This document shows, one piece after another, positions 7,828 to 16,626 of a DNA stretch of 46,074 bases. Source of the DNA: Umezawaea endophytica (GTDB lineage Bacteria; Actinomycetota; Actinomycetes; Mycobacteriales; Pseudonocardiaceae); the NCBI RefSeq assembly GCF_025061645.1, contig NZ_JANYMP010000004.1, positions 257,031-303,104 on the forward strand, read 5' to 3'. Below the pieces are notes generated by a model. That model ran no database searches, was not told the DNA's origin, and saw nothing but the letters and a program-made list of their open reading frames with translations. The translations under genes and the position numbers were made by a program. Every line of letters begins with the position of its first letter. The first letter of the stretch is position 1.

Positions 7828-10800
7828 TCACGGGGTGACCGCGATGTTGGTCAGGCCCTTTACCGCGCCGGACGCGGTGTTGGACGCGTGCACGACGTTG
7901 GGCATCGCCGCGCACTTGGACACCGAACTGATGTTGATGGCGTACTGGCCCACGCCGCCGAGGTCGGAGCGGTTGTCGCGCCACACGTTGCCGCACCCGT
8001 TGGGGAACGCGGGCGTGGTGCTGGTGTTGTGGGTCTCGTACCCGTTGGCGAACACGCCGGGAGCGCGGAACGTGCCGGTGTTGGCCTCGATGCGGTAGCC
8101 GACGCCCTTGACGTCGATCCAGGAGTCAGCCGAGTTCTGGCCGGTGACGCCCTGGCCGTCGAAGGTGTTGCCGCGGATGACGCCCTCGTGGGTGCCTTCC
8201 TTGACGTCGATCGACTCGGCCGCGACGTTCGGGCCGATCCTGTTGTCGAGCACCTGGATCCGGTCGCTCCGGTCGACGCCGCCGGTGTTGCCGTGGCAGG
8301 CCCAGTTGGAGTTGGCGGAGCCGAGGTAGACGCCCTCGCCGTAGCCGGGCTGGACGAGGCCGGTGTCGGTGATGGTGGACCCGCGCAGGACGCCGTCGGC
8401 GGAGGAGCGGCGGAAGTGGACGGCCTCCTCGTCGACGTGGTGCACGGAGACGGCGTCGATGGTGGTGTGGTGGGAGTTGTCGAGCACGATGCCCTTCTTC
8501 GACTCCCGCACGGTGAACCCGGTGAGGTTCCAGTACGGGGAGTCGAACAGCCACAGGCCGTAGCCGGAGTCCCAGCCCGCGGTTGGCACGGGGCAGGACG
8601 GGGCCTCGCCGGACGGGCCGTCGTTGATGATGACGGCGGTCGACGGGCCGCTCAGGGTGATCCGCTGCGCCGCCGTGCCCGCGCGGCCGTCGACGGCGAA
8701 GGAGCCGCGGTAGGTGCCCGCCGCCAGCCGGATCGTCTGACCTGGGGAGGCGGTGGCCAGCGCGGCCTGGAGCTGCGCCGCCGTGGACACGTCGACCGTC
8801 GCGCCACCGCCACCGCCACCGCCACCGCTGCCTCCGCCGTCGCAGGCGACGCCGTCGACCGTGCAGGTCGTGGGCAGGCCGGTGCCCGAGGCGTTGAAGC
8901 CGAACTTGGCGGTGGCACCGGGTTTGACGGCGCCGTTGAAGGTCGCGTTGGTGAACCTGTGGTGTTGGCCGGTGGTGGTGCGGACGGCGTTCCACGAGCT
9001 GGTGATCGTGGTGCCGGAGGGGAGGTCGAACTCCACGGCCCACGACGTGGTCGCGGTGGGGCAGCCGTTGGTGAGCACGACGTCGGCGCCGTAGCCGCTG
9101 CTCCACACCGAGGTCCGGGTGACGGTCGCGGTGAGGCAGCCGGTCGACGGCGGAGTGGTGGTCGTGGTCGTGGTGGTGGTCGTCGTGCTGGACGTGGTGG
9201 TCGGCGGGGCGCCGCCCACCGACCTCAGGAACAGCGACGACGCCGTGTCGGTCCTGCTCGCGTCCACGCCGTGGCCGCCGGTGTAGTCGCGCTGCTCGTT
9301 GGTCGCCCAGTCCGCGATCGGCGTGCCGCCGACGTCCAGGTGCTGGTAGCCGGTGCCGTTCCAGCCGAACTGGTAGACCCTGGTGCGGTCGGCGTAGTAC
9401 GCGGTGAACGGGCCGCCGGTCGCCTGCTGCTTGGTCATCGCGTTGTTGAAGAAGACGTTGCGCGGCCCCGAGGCGCCGGACCACTTGACGGCCTTCTGGC
9501 CCGCGCCCCACCAGATCGGGAACCAGTTGGAGGTGTCCGGCCCGCCGCCGCCCTCCTCACCGCAGTTGGCGCGGCAGTTCGCCGAGCGGTGCGCGTAGGG
9601 GACGCGGACCGTGTTCAGCTCGAACAGGTTGTTGCGCTCCCAGCCGCCGTGCAGGTTCAGGTCGGAGTCGAAGTCGTTGCCGATCACGACGTTGCCCGAC
9701 GCGGACCACTGGAACGTGAAGTGCCGCAGCTCGCGGGAGGTGTTGCCCGCGTAGAGCGAGTCCCACACGCGCGAGCCGCGGAAGTACCCGTTGCCGCCCT
9801 TGCCCTTGTTCCACGAGCCCACCAGTTCGTTGTCCACGACCTGGAGGTTCTTGGCCTCCTCGGTGACGATCGGGTGCGACCCGGTCATCTCCGCCTTGAC
9901 GCCGCGCACCCAGGAGTTGGCCGCCCACTTGAAGACGATGCCGTGCATCTCGGCCGCGGGCGCCATGTTGCCGTAGTTGTTCACCGAGTCGGCGCGGTCC
10001 AGCCCCGGCATCGCCTGGGTGAAGCCGAAGTCCTCGAAGCCGACGCCGACGACCGGGTCCACCAGCGGGGCGGCCTTCGAGTCGTAGGCGGCGCCGTCGA
10101 TCGGCGCCGAACCGTCCGAGGTGGACGTGATCGGGACGTCGTACTCCAGCGGCTTGTCCACCGTGACGGTCTTGTTCGCCGCGTCGACGGCGGTCACCGT
10201 GAAGATCTGGGCCCGCATGTGCATGTTCAGCATCGGGAACGCCGTGCCGGTCGCCTTCTGCTGCTCGTAGAACTTGACCGAGTTCGCCGCGCGGACGTTG
10301 AGGAACGAGCCGACCGCCATCGCGGACGTGTTCGCGTTGGTCGCCAGGTAGACGGTCCGGTCGCCCTGCCTCGCGGCGTACGCGGTCTCACCCGGTTTCG
10401 CCCGCAGCTTCGCGCCGGACTTCCAGTGCACGTTCACCGTGCCCTCGAAGATGTCCTTGCGGTTGGCGGGAGCCGAGGCGTACGCGCTCGCGTAGGCCGG
10501 GTGCACCTCGCGCGACTGGACGCGGAACAGGCCGCGGCCCGGCCACAGCCAGCCGCCCTTGCCCTCGCCCGCGGTCATGCCGTCCTCGTCCCAGTCCGAC
10601 CCGTCCTCGGTGAGGGTGTCGTACAGGGTGTTCGCGTCGGGCCGGTACACGATCCTCGTCGCCGCCGCGCCCGCTCCGCGGATGATCAGGTAGTCCGCGT
10701 CGACGTGCAGTTCGCGCGACACCGCCAACTCGCCCGCGGGCAGCGTGATCAGGCTCAGCTTCCCGTAGCCCGCGGACGGCGAGCAGGTCGACTTGATCGA

Positions 10801-11136
10801 GTCGATGGCCGACTGGATGCCCGCGGAGTCGTCCACGCCGTCGTCCGGGCGGACGCCGAACTGGCCCGCGAGTTCCGCCGCGGTGATCCGGCAGGCCTCG
10901 GCGGGGTTGGTCTCCGCTGCTCCGGGGAGGTTCTGGCCACCCCGGTACCCGGCCCTGCTCCAGTCGTACAGGCCGCTCACGGGGGCCCGGCGGTTGTCCG
11001 CCGAGGTGTTCAGCCCGGTGAGCGCACCGGCTCCGGGCGCGGCGCCCGCGGCGTTCACCAGGACGACCCCGGCCGCGGCGAGCGAGCCCACCAACCCGAG
11101 CACGGCGGCTCGGCGCAGGCGATGACTTCGGGACAC
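7828..11136 (-). CDS. secreted two-domain beta-helix protein with central CBM2, putative polysaccharide-degrading enzyme
   Basis: A 1102-aa secreted protein. The GTG at 11136 has a GGAGG site 5 bases upstream and a signal peptide directly after it (residues about 1-36, ending NAAGAAPG). Residues about 75-640 look like a pectate-lyase-type right-handed beta-helix (DDSAGIQSAID, LPAGEL, IIRGAG, many short Asn-rich turns). A Thr-rich linker follows, then a family 2 cellulose-binding module (about 663-760: SVWSSGYGADVVLTNG, WAVEFDLPSGTTITSSWNA, CTVDGVACDG), a Gly linker and a second beta-helix (about 775-1102, starting AAQLQAALATASPGQTIRLAAGTYRG). Substrate is probably plant-wall polysaccharide. 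Catalytic residues cannot be named, and lyase or hydrolase activity is open. Confidence 0.82.
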   Translation of the reverse strand: MSRSHRLRRAAVLGLVGSLAAAGVVLVNAAGAAPGAGALTGLNTSADNRRAPVSGLYDWSRAGYRGGQNLPGAAETNPAEACRITAAELAGQFGVRPDDGVDDSAGIQSAIDSIKSTCSPSAGYGKLSLITLPAGELAVSRELHVDADYLIIRGAGAAATRIVYRPDANTLYDTLTEDGSDWDEDGMTAGEGKGGWLWPGRGLFRVQSREVHPAYASAYASAPANRKDIFEGTVNVHWKSGAKLRAKPGETAYAARQGDRTVYLATNANTSAMAVGSFLNVRAANSVKFYEQQKATGTAFPMLNMHMRAQIFTVTAVDAANKTVTVDKPLEYDVPITSTSDGSAPIDGAAYDSKAAPLVDPVVGVGFEDFGFTQAMPGLDRADSVNNYGNMAPAAEMHGIVFKWAANSWVRGVKAEMTGSHPIVTEEAKNLQVVDNELVGSWNKGKGGNGYFRGSRVWDSLYAGNTSRELRHFTFQWSASGNVVIGNDFDSDLNLHGGWERNNLFELNTVRVPYAHRSANCRANCGEEGGGGPDTSNWFPIWWGAGQKAVKWSGASGPRNVFFNNAMTKQQATGGPFTAYYADRTRVYQFGWNGTGYQHLDVGGTPIADWATNEQRDYTGGHGVDASRTDTASSLFLRSVGGAPPTTTSSTTTTTTTTTTTPPSTGCLTATVTRTSVWSSGYGADVVLTNGCPTATTSWAVEFDLPSGTTITSSWNAVRTTTGQHHRFTNATFNGAVKPGATAKFGFNASGTGLPTTCTVDGVACDGGGSGGGGGGGGATVDVSTAAQLQAALATASPGQTIRLAAGTYRGSFAVDGRAGTAAQRITLSGPSTAVIINDGPSGEAPSCPVPTAGWDSGYGLWLFDSPYWNLTGFTVRESKKGIVLDNSHHTTIDAVSVHHVDEEAVHFRRSSADGVLRGSTITDTGLVQPGYGEGVYLGSANSNWACHGNTGGVDRSDRIQVLDNRIGPNVAAESIDVKEGTHEGVIRGNTFDGQGVTGQNSADSWIDVKGVGYRIEANTGTFRAPGVFANGYETHNTSTTPAFPNGCGNVWRDNRSDLGGVGQYAINISSVSKCAAMPNVVHASNTASGAVKGLTNIAVTP

Positions 11137-11344
11137 ACGTGCCTCCAAGGAGGGAGATGTCGGACCTCGGACGTGTGGCGGCTCACATCGTGGAGTTGCA
11201 GTGTGGGGAGCGCTCGACGCTCCGGTCAATGATTGCGCGGAAATTCGCGACGAGTTCAAGTACGCGAATGGTCAGGTATGTGAAATAGGTAAATCGAGGT
11301 GGTCTAACTAGCTTATTGCTACGCCATTCAAATTGGTGAAAGAG

Positions 11345-11368
11345 CAGGTGAGAACCGGTTTCTACCTG
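11345..11368. promoter_or_regulatory. 24-bp imperfect palindrome upstream of the beta-helix gene
   Basis: Outer arms CAGGT and ACCTG surround a perfect AACCGGTT core. It sits in a comparatively AT-rich stretch (about 11230-11420) about 210 bp upstream of the GTG. Size and symmetry suit an operator for a dimeric regulator. The regulator is not identified. Confidence 0.35.
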
Positions 11369-11385
11369 CAGGCATAGGTAGTAGA

Positions 11386-11410
11386 ACGGGAAATGTGGTC
11401 TATTTCCCGT
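11386..11410 (-). terminator. hairpin downstream of the single-receiver gene
   Basis: ACGGGAAAT and its exact complement form a 9-bp stem with a 7-base loop. It lies 19 bases beyond the stop of the minus-strand receiver gene, so it probably ends that transcript. It is also upstream of the beta-helix gene and could act in its leader. Confidence 0.5.
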
Positions 11411-11428
11411 GGTTAGGTGAAGGTGTTC

Positions 11429-11881
11429 TCAGCTCGGGCGTGCGATGACCGTGATGAAGAAGTCGTCGATCTGCCGAACGGCGGCGACGAACGCGTCGAA
11501 GTCGACCGGTTTCGTCACGTACGCGTTCGCGTGGAGCTGGTAGCTGCGCAGCACGTCCTCGTCGGCGCCGGACGTCGTCAGCACGACCACCGGGATGCGG
11601 CGGAGGTCCTCGTCCTCCTTGATCTCGGCGAGGACCTCGTGGCCGTTCATCCTGGGGAGGTTGAGGTCCAGCAGGATCAGGTCCGGCCGGGGCGCCTCCG
11701 CGTGCACGCCCTCGTGGCGCAGGAACTCCAGCGCCTCGACGCCGTCGCGCACCCGGTGCAGGCGGTTGGCCACCTTGTGGCGCTCGAACGCCTCCACGGT
11801 GATGAGGGCGTCACCCGCGTCGTCCTCGACCAGGAGGACGTCGATCGCCGATGCTGCGGAAACCATCACGGCGCAGTCCAT
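11429..11881 (-). CDS. single-domain response regulator (Rcp1-like receiver)
   Basis: A 150-aa protein that is only a receiver domain, with no output domain. It has LLVEDDAGDA, phospho-acceptor Asp in LILLDLNLPRMNG, Thr in VVLTTSGADED and Lys in YVTKPVDF. The EDDAGD start and the REG-like insert with VANRLHRVRDGVEAL are typical of the phytochrome-associated Rcp1 group, which receive phosphate from large sensor kinases or pass it on in relays. No kinase gene is adjacent, so it is an orphan here. The ATG at 11881 is used; the ATG at 11866 is equally possible. Confidence 0.88.
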   Translation of the reverse strand: MDCAVMVSAASAIDVLLVEDDAGDALITVEAFERHKVANRLHRVRDGVEALEFLRHEGVHAEAPRPDLILLDLNLPRMNGHEVLAEIKEDEDLRRIPVVVLTTSGADEDVLRSYQLHANAYVTKPVDFDAFVAAVRQIDDFFITVIARPS

Positions 11882-11948
11882 TCCAGGGGTGCGGCACGGG
11901 CCCTGTGCGCCATCGTGCCACGTCGGGGCGGACGGCGAAGGGGGCGGT

Positions 11949-12296
11949 TCACCCCTGGTCGGCGTTCGTCCCCCGCGGGCGGGCCCGCTTCAGCTCCTCG
12001 TTGACCCGCAGCGCCTCGGTGAGCTGGTCCTCCAGGACGACGATCCGGTACGCCGCGTCGACCGCGGTGCCCTGGTCCACGAGTTCCCTGACCCGCCCCG
12101 CGAGCTTCAACTGGTAGCGGGAGTAGCGGCGGTGGCCGCCCTCGGACCGCTGGGGGGCGATCAGCCCGGCGTTGTCGAGGCTGCGCAGGAACACCTGCGT
12201 CACGCCGAGGATCTCGGCGGCCCGGCCCATCGAGTAGGCGGGGTAGTCGTCGTCCTCGAACCTGCTCTCCGCGCTGGGATCGGGTGTGGGGTCCAC
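11949..12296 (-). CDS. MerR-type helix-turn-helix regulator
   Basis: A small DNA-binding protein (115 aa from the GTG at 12296, which has GGAAGGA just upstream; a TTG at 12344 would add 16 residues without a clear ribosome site). The MerR-type winged helix is YSMGRAAEILGVTQVFLRSLDNAGLI followed by RSEGGHRRYSRYQ. A short coiled coil (VVLEDQLTEALRVNEELKRA) probably dimerises it. There is no metal-binding cysteine set or ligand domain, so it is not a classical metal sensor. It is divergent from the STAS gene, with a 15-bp palindrome in between, so it probably controls that gene and itself. Confidence 0.82.
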   Translation of the reverse strand: MDPTPDPSAESRFEDDDYPAYSMGRAAEILGVTQVFLRSLDNAGLIAPQRSEGGHRRYSRYQLKLAGRVRELVDQGTAVDAAYRIVVLEDQLTEALRVNEELKRARPRGTNADQG

Positions 12297-12375
12297 GGGT
12301 CCTTCCGGGTCGCGCGAGCGGTACTTCGCGTCGCTGGTGAACAAACTCTATGCTTGGCGCGCATCAATGTCTACC

Positions 12376-12390
12376 ATCTCCACTGGAGAT
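12376..12390. promoter_or_regulatory. 15-bp perfect palindrome between the MerR-type and STAS genes
   Basis: ATCTCCA-C-TGGAGAT is a perfect 7-bp inverted repeat around one base. It lies in the AT-richer divergent promoter region, where a MerR-type dimer would be expected to bind. A related TCCAC-A-GTGGA lies at 12833-12843, just after the STAS gene. Confidence 0.5.
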
Positions 12391-12437
12391 TTTCGGGACG
12401 CGGGCCGCCGGGTCCGCCCGGACGAGGAGAGGTCGTC

Positions 12438-12806
12438 ATGCGCACGGTCCCCGGACAGGACTCCGACGCGGATCTTCCGCGCTTGCGCGTGCACCACCAG
12501 GAAGCGCGGGGCGCGGTGGTGGTCGCGGTCGTGGGCGACGTCGACATGAACACGGTGCCGGAACTGGAGGATCGGCTCGTCGCGGTCGGGCGGCCGGAAG
12601 TGCCGCTGGTCCTCGACCTGACGGGGGTGACGTTCCTCGACTCGACCGGCCTCAGCGCGCTCGTGCGCTGCCACCAGCGGGGGCTCGGCGGCGGCGGGTT
12701 CCGCCTCGTGGTGGCGAGCCGCGCGGTGGCCCGGCCGCTCTCGCTCACCGCGCTGGACGGCCTGTTGGACATCTACCCGACGGTGGACGCCGCGCTGGCG
12801 GCCTGA
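12438..12806 (+). CDS. STAS-domain anti-sigma factor antagonist
   Basis: A 122-aa protein made of one STAS domain, as in RsbV and SpoIIAA. The phosphorylatable Ser/Thr region is intact: VLDLTGVTFLDSTGLSALVRC. A GAGGAGAGG site precedes the ATG. Such proteins bind an anti-sigma kinase when unphosphorylated and release a stress sigma factor; PP2C proteins such as the one at 1173-2354 reset them. No RsbW-type kinase or sigma-B-type factor is encoded in the window, so its partners are elsewhere. It is divergent from the MerR-type gene. Confidence 0.88.
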   Translation: MRTVPGQDSDADLPRLRVHHQEARGAVVVAVVGDVDMNTVPELEDRLVAVGRPEVPLVLDLTGVTFLDSTGLSALVRCHQRGLGGGGFRLVVASRAVARPLSLTALDGLLDIYPTVDAALAA

Positions 12807-13081
12807 CCGGGGGTCTGCGTGCGGGCCGCGAGTCCACAGTGGAGGATGAGGTGGTGGCAGTCTGCGGCCGTTCGCCATCCGCGGCCGCGCCGCCACTCGC
12901 CGCGCGCACGCCTTGTCCTCGAACAGGACCAGACCTGTCGGGGCAGTGGTCCAGTCCGTCGCCGAACTCGCTGGACCTTGCCCGCTGGGCAAGATCGACC
13001 GAGAACGGGTCGCGGTTTGGTAACCTGTGAACACCCGGTTGTCACGGGGTGACGTGCCGTGGGTGGCGAGGAGGCCGGTAG
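12807..13081. other. intergenic region before the AfsR-like gene
   Basis: No gene is supported in these 275 bases. They hold TCCAC-A-GTGGA at 12833-12843 and the inverted repeat GTCAC-GGG-GTGAC at 13041-13053, near the TTG start of the regulator. The palindromes may be promoter-proximal binding sites. Confidence 0.4.
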
Positions 13082-15946
13082 TTGACGGACAGCGGTGTCG
13101 CGCGGGTGCGCTTCACCGTGCTGGGGCCGGTCCGGGCGTGGCGCGACGACGTCGAGATCGACCTCGGGGCACCGCAGCAGCGCCTCGTCCTGGCCTTCCT
13201 GCTCGCGGGCGGTGGCAGGCCGGTGAGCCTCGGCGAACTGGTCGACCTGATGTGGGACGAGAGCGCCCCGACCAGCGCTGTCAACGTGGTGCACCGGTCC
13301 GTCGGGCTGCTGCGCCGGATGCTGGAGCCGGGGCTGCCGCCGCGAGCGGCCGGGACGTGGCTGCTCCGCAAGGCGGGCGGCTACCAGCTCGGCGTCGACG
13401 AGGGGTCGCTCGACCTGCTGCGGTTCCGCGCGCTGGCCGCCGAGGCGGGCCGCCTGGTCTCCTCCGGTGACCACGCCGGCGCGGTGCCGGTGTTCGCGGA
13501 GGCGCTGACGCTGTGGCGGGGCCGGTGCGCCGACGGTCTGGACGTGGGGTCGCGGGCCGCCGCGCTGTTCACCGCGATCGACAACGAACGGCTCGCGCTG
13601 GCCAGGGACGCCGCCGAGATCGCGCGCGAAGCCGGGATGGCGGAGGAACTGCTGCCCGCGCTGCGGGCCGTGGCGGCCCAGGCCAGGTTGGACGAAGCGC
13701 TCCAGGCGCAGGTGATGCTGCTGCTCGCGGCGGCGGGCCACCAGGCCGAGGCGTTGGGCATCTACCAGGTCGTGCGCACGCACCTGTCCGACGAGCTGGG
13801 CATCGGGCCCGGTCCGGCGCTGCGCGAGGCGCACCACCGGGTACTGGCGCAGGAGGTCGTGCCCGACCAGCCGGAGCACGTGCGGCCCGAGACGCCGCCC
13901 GTGTTCCGCGCGGGCCTGCGCCCGGCGCAACTGCCGTCGGACCTGCCCGCGTTCACCGGCCGCCGCGCGGTGCTGGCCGAGCTGAGCGCGCTGGCGTCCG
14001 TGGACCCGACCACCTCGGGGTCCACGGTGATCTGCGCGATCGACGGGATGCCGGGCACCGGGAAGACCACCCTGGCGGTGCGGCTCGCGCACTCGCTGGC
14101 CGACCGGTACCCCGACGGGCAGCTCTACGTGAACCTGCGCGGGTTCGACCTCAGCGGTGAGGTGATGGACCCCGCCGAGGCGCTGCGCGGGTTTCTCGGC
14201 GCGCTCGACGTGCTCCAGACGCGGATGCCGTCCACCGTGGACGAGCAGGCGGGCCTGTACCGCAGCCTCACGGCGGGCAAGCGGATGCTCGTGGTGCTGG
14301 ACAACGCGCGCGACGCGAACCAGGTCCGCCCGCTGCTGCCGGGGTCGGCGAGCTGCCTGGTGATCGTCACCAGCCGCGACCGGCTGACCGGGCTGATGGC
14401 GACCGACGGGGCGCACCTCGTGTCGCTCGACGTGCTCTCGCCGGAGGAGGCCAGGGAGAACCTGGTGCGCCGGATCGGCGCCCGCCGGGTCGGGGCGGAA
14501 CCGCGGGCGGTCGACGACGTCGTCCGGTTCTGCGCGGGCCTGCCGCTCGCGCTCAGCCTCGTCGCCGCGCGGGCCGCCGCCCACCCCGGCTTCCCGCTGG
14601 CCGCCATCGCCGACGAGCTGAAGGACACCGAGGGCAGCCTGGACGCCTTCGGCGACGGCAGCAGCGGTGACGTGCGGACCGTCTTCTCGTGGTCCTACCG
14701 GATGCTCGGCGACCGCGCCGCGCGGCTGTTCCGCCTGCTGTCGCCGCACATCGGACCGGACATCTCGCTCGCCGCCGCCGCCAGCCTGCTCGGCGCGGAC
14801 GTCAAGGAGACCCGCGGCCTGCTGGTCGAACTCGTCCGCGGCAGGCTGGTCACCGAGCACGTGCCGCGCCGGTTCGCCGCCCACGAGCTGATCCAGGTCT
14901 ACGCCGCCGAGCTGAGCCGGGACCTGGACTCCGACGCCGACCGCGCCGCGGCGCTGGACCGGCTGCTCGACCACTACCGGCAGACCGCGCACCGGGCCAA
15001 TCTGCTGCTCAAACCGAGGATGGTGCCCGAGCCGCCCGCCGAGCCGCTGCCCGGCGTGCGACCGGAGGTCGTCGAGGACGACGAGCAGGCCACCCGGTGG
15101 ATGACCGCGGAGCACCAGGTCCTCACGGCCGCCGTCCGGTACGCCGTCGCGAACGGCCGCCCCGCCTACGCCAGGGGTCTCGCGCTGTCGATGCAGCAGC
15201 ACTTCCAGTACCAGGGCCTGTGGCACGAGTGGGACGCGACGATGTCCGCCGTGGTCGCCGCGTCCGAGATCGAGGGCGACCCGCTGGGCCGCGCGCTCGC
15301 GATGCGCAGCCTGGCGGGCGCGCGCCACTACCTCGGCCGTCCCGCCGAGGCCGTGGCGCTGCTGAACCGCACCCAGGAGATCTTCCGCGACCTCGGCCTG
15401 AACTACGAGCAGGCCCACGTGCACAGCGGGCTCGGGTCCATCCTCGCCCGCGGCAACAAGTTCGCGGAGTCCGCCCACCACCACGAGCGGGCCCACGCGC
15501 TCTACCTGGAGGCGGGCGACCTGTACGGCCAGGCGAACTCGTTGCAGGGCATCGCCTGGGCGCGCGGCCACCTCGGGGACCACGTCGACGCCGTCTCGCT
15601 CAGCAGGCAGGCCATGACCGTCTTCCGGGAGTTGGGCGACGGCAACGGCGAGGGCAACTGCTGGGTCGTGCTCGCCGAGTCGTACCGGCTGCGCGGTCGC
15701 TACGACCGGGCCATCGCCTACCGGGAGCGGGCCATCGCGCTGTACCGCAAGGCGAACATCCCGGTGTACGAGGCCGAGGAACTGATGGAGCTGGGCGACA
15801 CCATGATGGAGGCGGGAGACCGGTCGGGCGCGCGGGAGTCGTGGCTGCGGGCGTTGGCGATCCTGGAGGAGCTCAAGCTCCCCGCCACGCAGCAGATCAC
15901 CGACCGGCTGCTGGGCCTGGACCACGCGCGGCAACCCGCGGGCTGA
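13082..15946 (+). CDS. AfsR/SARP-family regulator (wHTH-BTAD-NB-ARC-TPR)
   Basis: A 954-aa pathway-type regulator. A winged-helix domain (about 8-95: VRFTVLGPVRAWRDD; PQQRLVLAFLLAGGG) is followed by the BTAD domain (about 100-250; LLAAAGHQAEALGIYQ, LSDELGIGPGPALREAH). The STAND NTPase has a P-loop at 322-330 (GMPGTGKTT) and later ADP-binding elements. C-terminal TPRs occupy about 660-950 (NYEQAHVHSGLGSILARG; GQANSLQGIAWARGHLGD). The TTG at 13082 is supported by GAGGAGG 8 bases upstream. Such proteins usually activate secondary-metabolite or developmental genes. No biosynthetic cluster is in the window, so its target is unknown. It ends 12 bases from the opposing lipoprotein gene. Confidence 0.9.
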   Translation: MTDSGVARVRFTVLGPVRAWRDDVEIDLGAPQQRLVLAFLLAGGGRPVSLGELVDLMWDESAPTSAVNVVHRSVGLLRRMLEPGLPPRAAGTWLLRKAGGYQLGVDEGSLDLLRFRALAAEAGRLVSSGDHAGAVPVFAEALTLWRGRCADGLDVGSRAAALFTAIDNERLALARDAAEIAREAGMAEELLPALRAVAAQARLDEALQAQVMLLLAAAGHQAEALGIYQVVRTHLSDELGIGPGPALREAHHRVLAQEVVPDQPEHVRPETPPVFRAGLRPAQLPSDLPAFTGRRAVLAELSALASVDPTTSGSTVICAIDGMPGTGKTTLAVRLAHSLADRYPDGQLYVNLRGFDLSGEVMDPAEALRGFLGALDVLQTRMPSTVDEQAGLYRSLTAGKRMLVVLDNARDANQVRPLLPGSASCLVIVTSRDRLTGLMATDGAHLVSLDVLSPEEARENLVRRIGARRVGAEPRAVDDVVRFCAGLPLALSLVAARAAAHPGFPLAAIADELKDTEGSLDAFGDGSSGDVRTVFSWSYRMLGDRAARLFRLLSPHIGPDISLAAAASLLGADVKETRGLLVELVRGRLVTEHVPRRFAAHELIQVYAAELSRDLDSDADRAAALDRLLDHYRQTAHRANLLLKPRMVPEPPAEPLPGVRPEVVEDDEQATRWMTAEHQVLTAAVRYAVANGRPAYARGLALSMQQHFQYQGLWHEWDATMSAVVAASEIEGDPLGRALAMRSLAGARHYLGRPAEAVALLNRTQEIFRDLGLNYEQAHVHSGLGSILARGNKFAESAHHHERAHALYLEAGDLYGQANSLQGIAWARGHLGDHVDAVSLSRQAMTVFRELGDGNGEGNCWVVLAESYRLRGRYDRAIAYRERAIALYRKANIPVYEAEELMELGDTMMEAGDRSGARESWLRALAILEELKLPATQQITDRLLGLDHARQPAG

Positions 15947-15958
15947 CGCGCCGCGCGG

Positions 15959-16570
15959 TCAGTGGGACTTGGGCTCGTGGCAGCTACCCTCACCGGTCGG
16001 GCCTTCGACGAAGACCCGGACGTGGCCGGGGGTGAGGTCGCCCAGCACGCACGTGCGGGTCCCGAGCGTCGCGTTGTAGTAGATCATCGGCGGTTGCCCG
16101 TCGAAGCGCTGCTCGACCAGTTCGACCATGGTGTCGGCGGGCAGACCCGCGTCGACCAGGGCCTTGCGGGCGCTGTCGGTGGTGAAGTCGCCCTTGGCGC
16201 ACAGCGCTTCCAACAGCGGGAGGACCTTGTCCGCGGCTTCGACGCCTCGTGCTCGCTCGTCCGGCGTGAGCGGGCGCCGCTGCTTCCAGGCGTTGTTCTC
16301 CGCCTGGTGCGGTGCGACGTCCGGCGCGGGCCTGCCGGTGCCCGCGGTGGTGGGCGCCGGGGTAGTGGGTGTCGCGGCTGGTGGGGCGGTGACATCGCCG
16401 GGGCAGGTGGTCGGGGTCGTCGGAACCCAGGTCGGGGCCGCGGACCTGCTGACGCTCAGCACAGGCCCGTCACCACCGCCGTCGGACGCCACGGGGGTGC
16501 GGCTCGCGCACCCGGAGGCCAGCAGGAGCGCGGCGCAGAGGACCAGCGTTCGGCTCGCGGTGATCGACAT
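15959..16570 (-). CDS. lipoprotein of unknown function
   Basis: A 203-aa exported protein with a lipobox (LLLASGC; lipidated Cys21). A Pro/Thr-rich disordered stretch follows (about 45-90), then a small C-terminal domain (about 105-200) containing DERARGVEAADKVLPLLEAL, MIYYNATLGTRTCVLGDL and a final GEGSCHEPKSH. The two late cysteines may form a disulfide. I do not recognise the family. It is convergent with the AfsR-like gene and separated from the HxlR gene behind it by 56 bases. Confidence 0.75.
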   Translation of the reverse strand: MSITASRTLVLCAALLLASGCASRTPVASDGGGDGPVLSVSRSAAPTWVPTTPTTCPGDVTAPPAATPTTPAPTTAGTGRPAPDVAPHQAENNAWKQRRPLTPDERARGVEAADKVLPLLEALCAKGDFTTDSARKALVDAGLPADTMVELVEQRFDGQPPMIYYNATLGTRTCVLGDLTPGHVRVFVEGPTGEGSCHEPKSH

Positions 16571-16626
16571 GGCCCCGACTGTGGCACGGCGACGCGGTCC
16601 CCCGGAGGAGAACGGGAACTTCCGCG

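Noticed and set aside
7888-11232. Open frame of 1114 codons on the plus strand opposite the beta-helix gene
   Set aside because: It is the mirror of a strongly GC3-biased gene. Its translation is Val/Arg/Gly/Ala rich with no domain, while the minus strand has a signal peptide, CBM2 and ribosome site.
12773-15934. 1053-codon open frame antisense to the AfsR-like gene
   Set aside because: The composition is Arg/Gln/Pro/His rich and lacks motifs, whereas the plus strand shows clear BTAD, P-loop and TPR sequence.
13082-15946. Antimicrobial biosynthetic cluster suggested by the AfsR-like regulator
   Set aside because: No polyketide synthase, peptide synthetase or other biosynthetic core gene occurs in the window.
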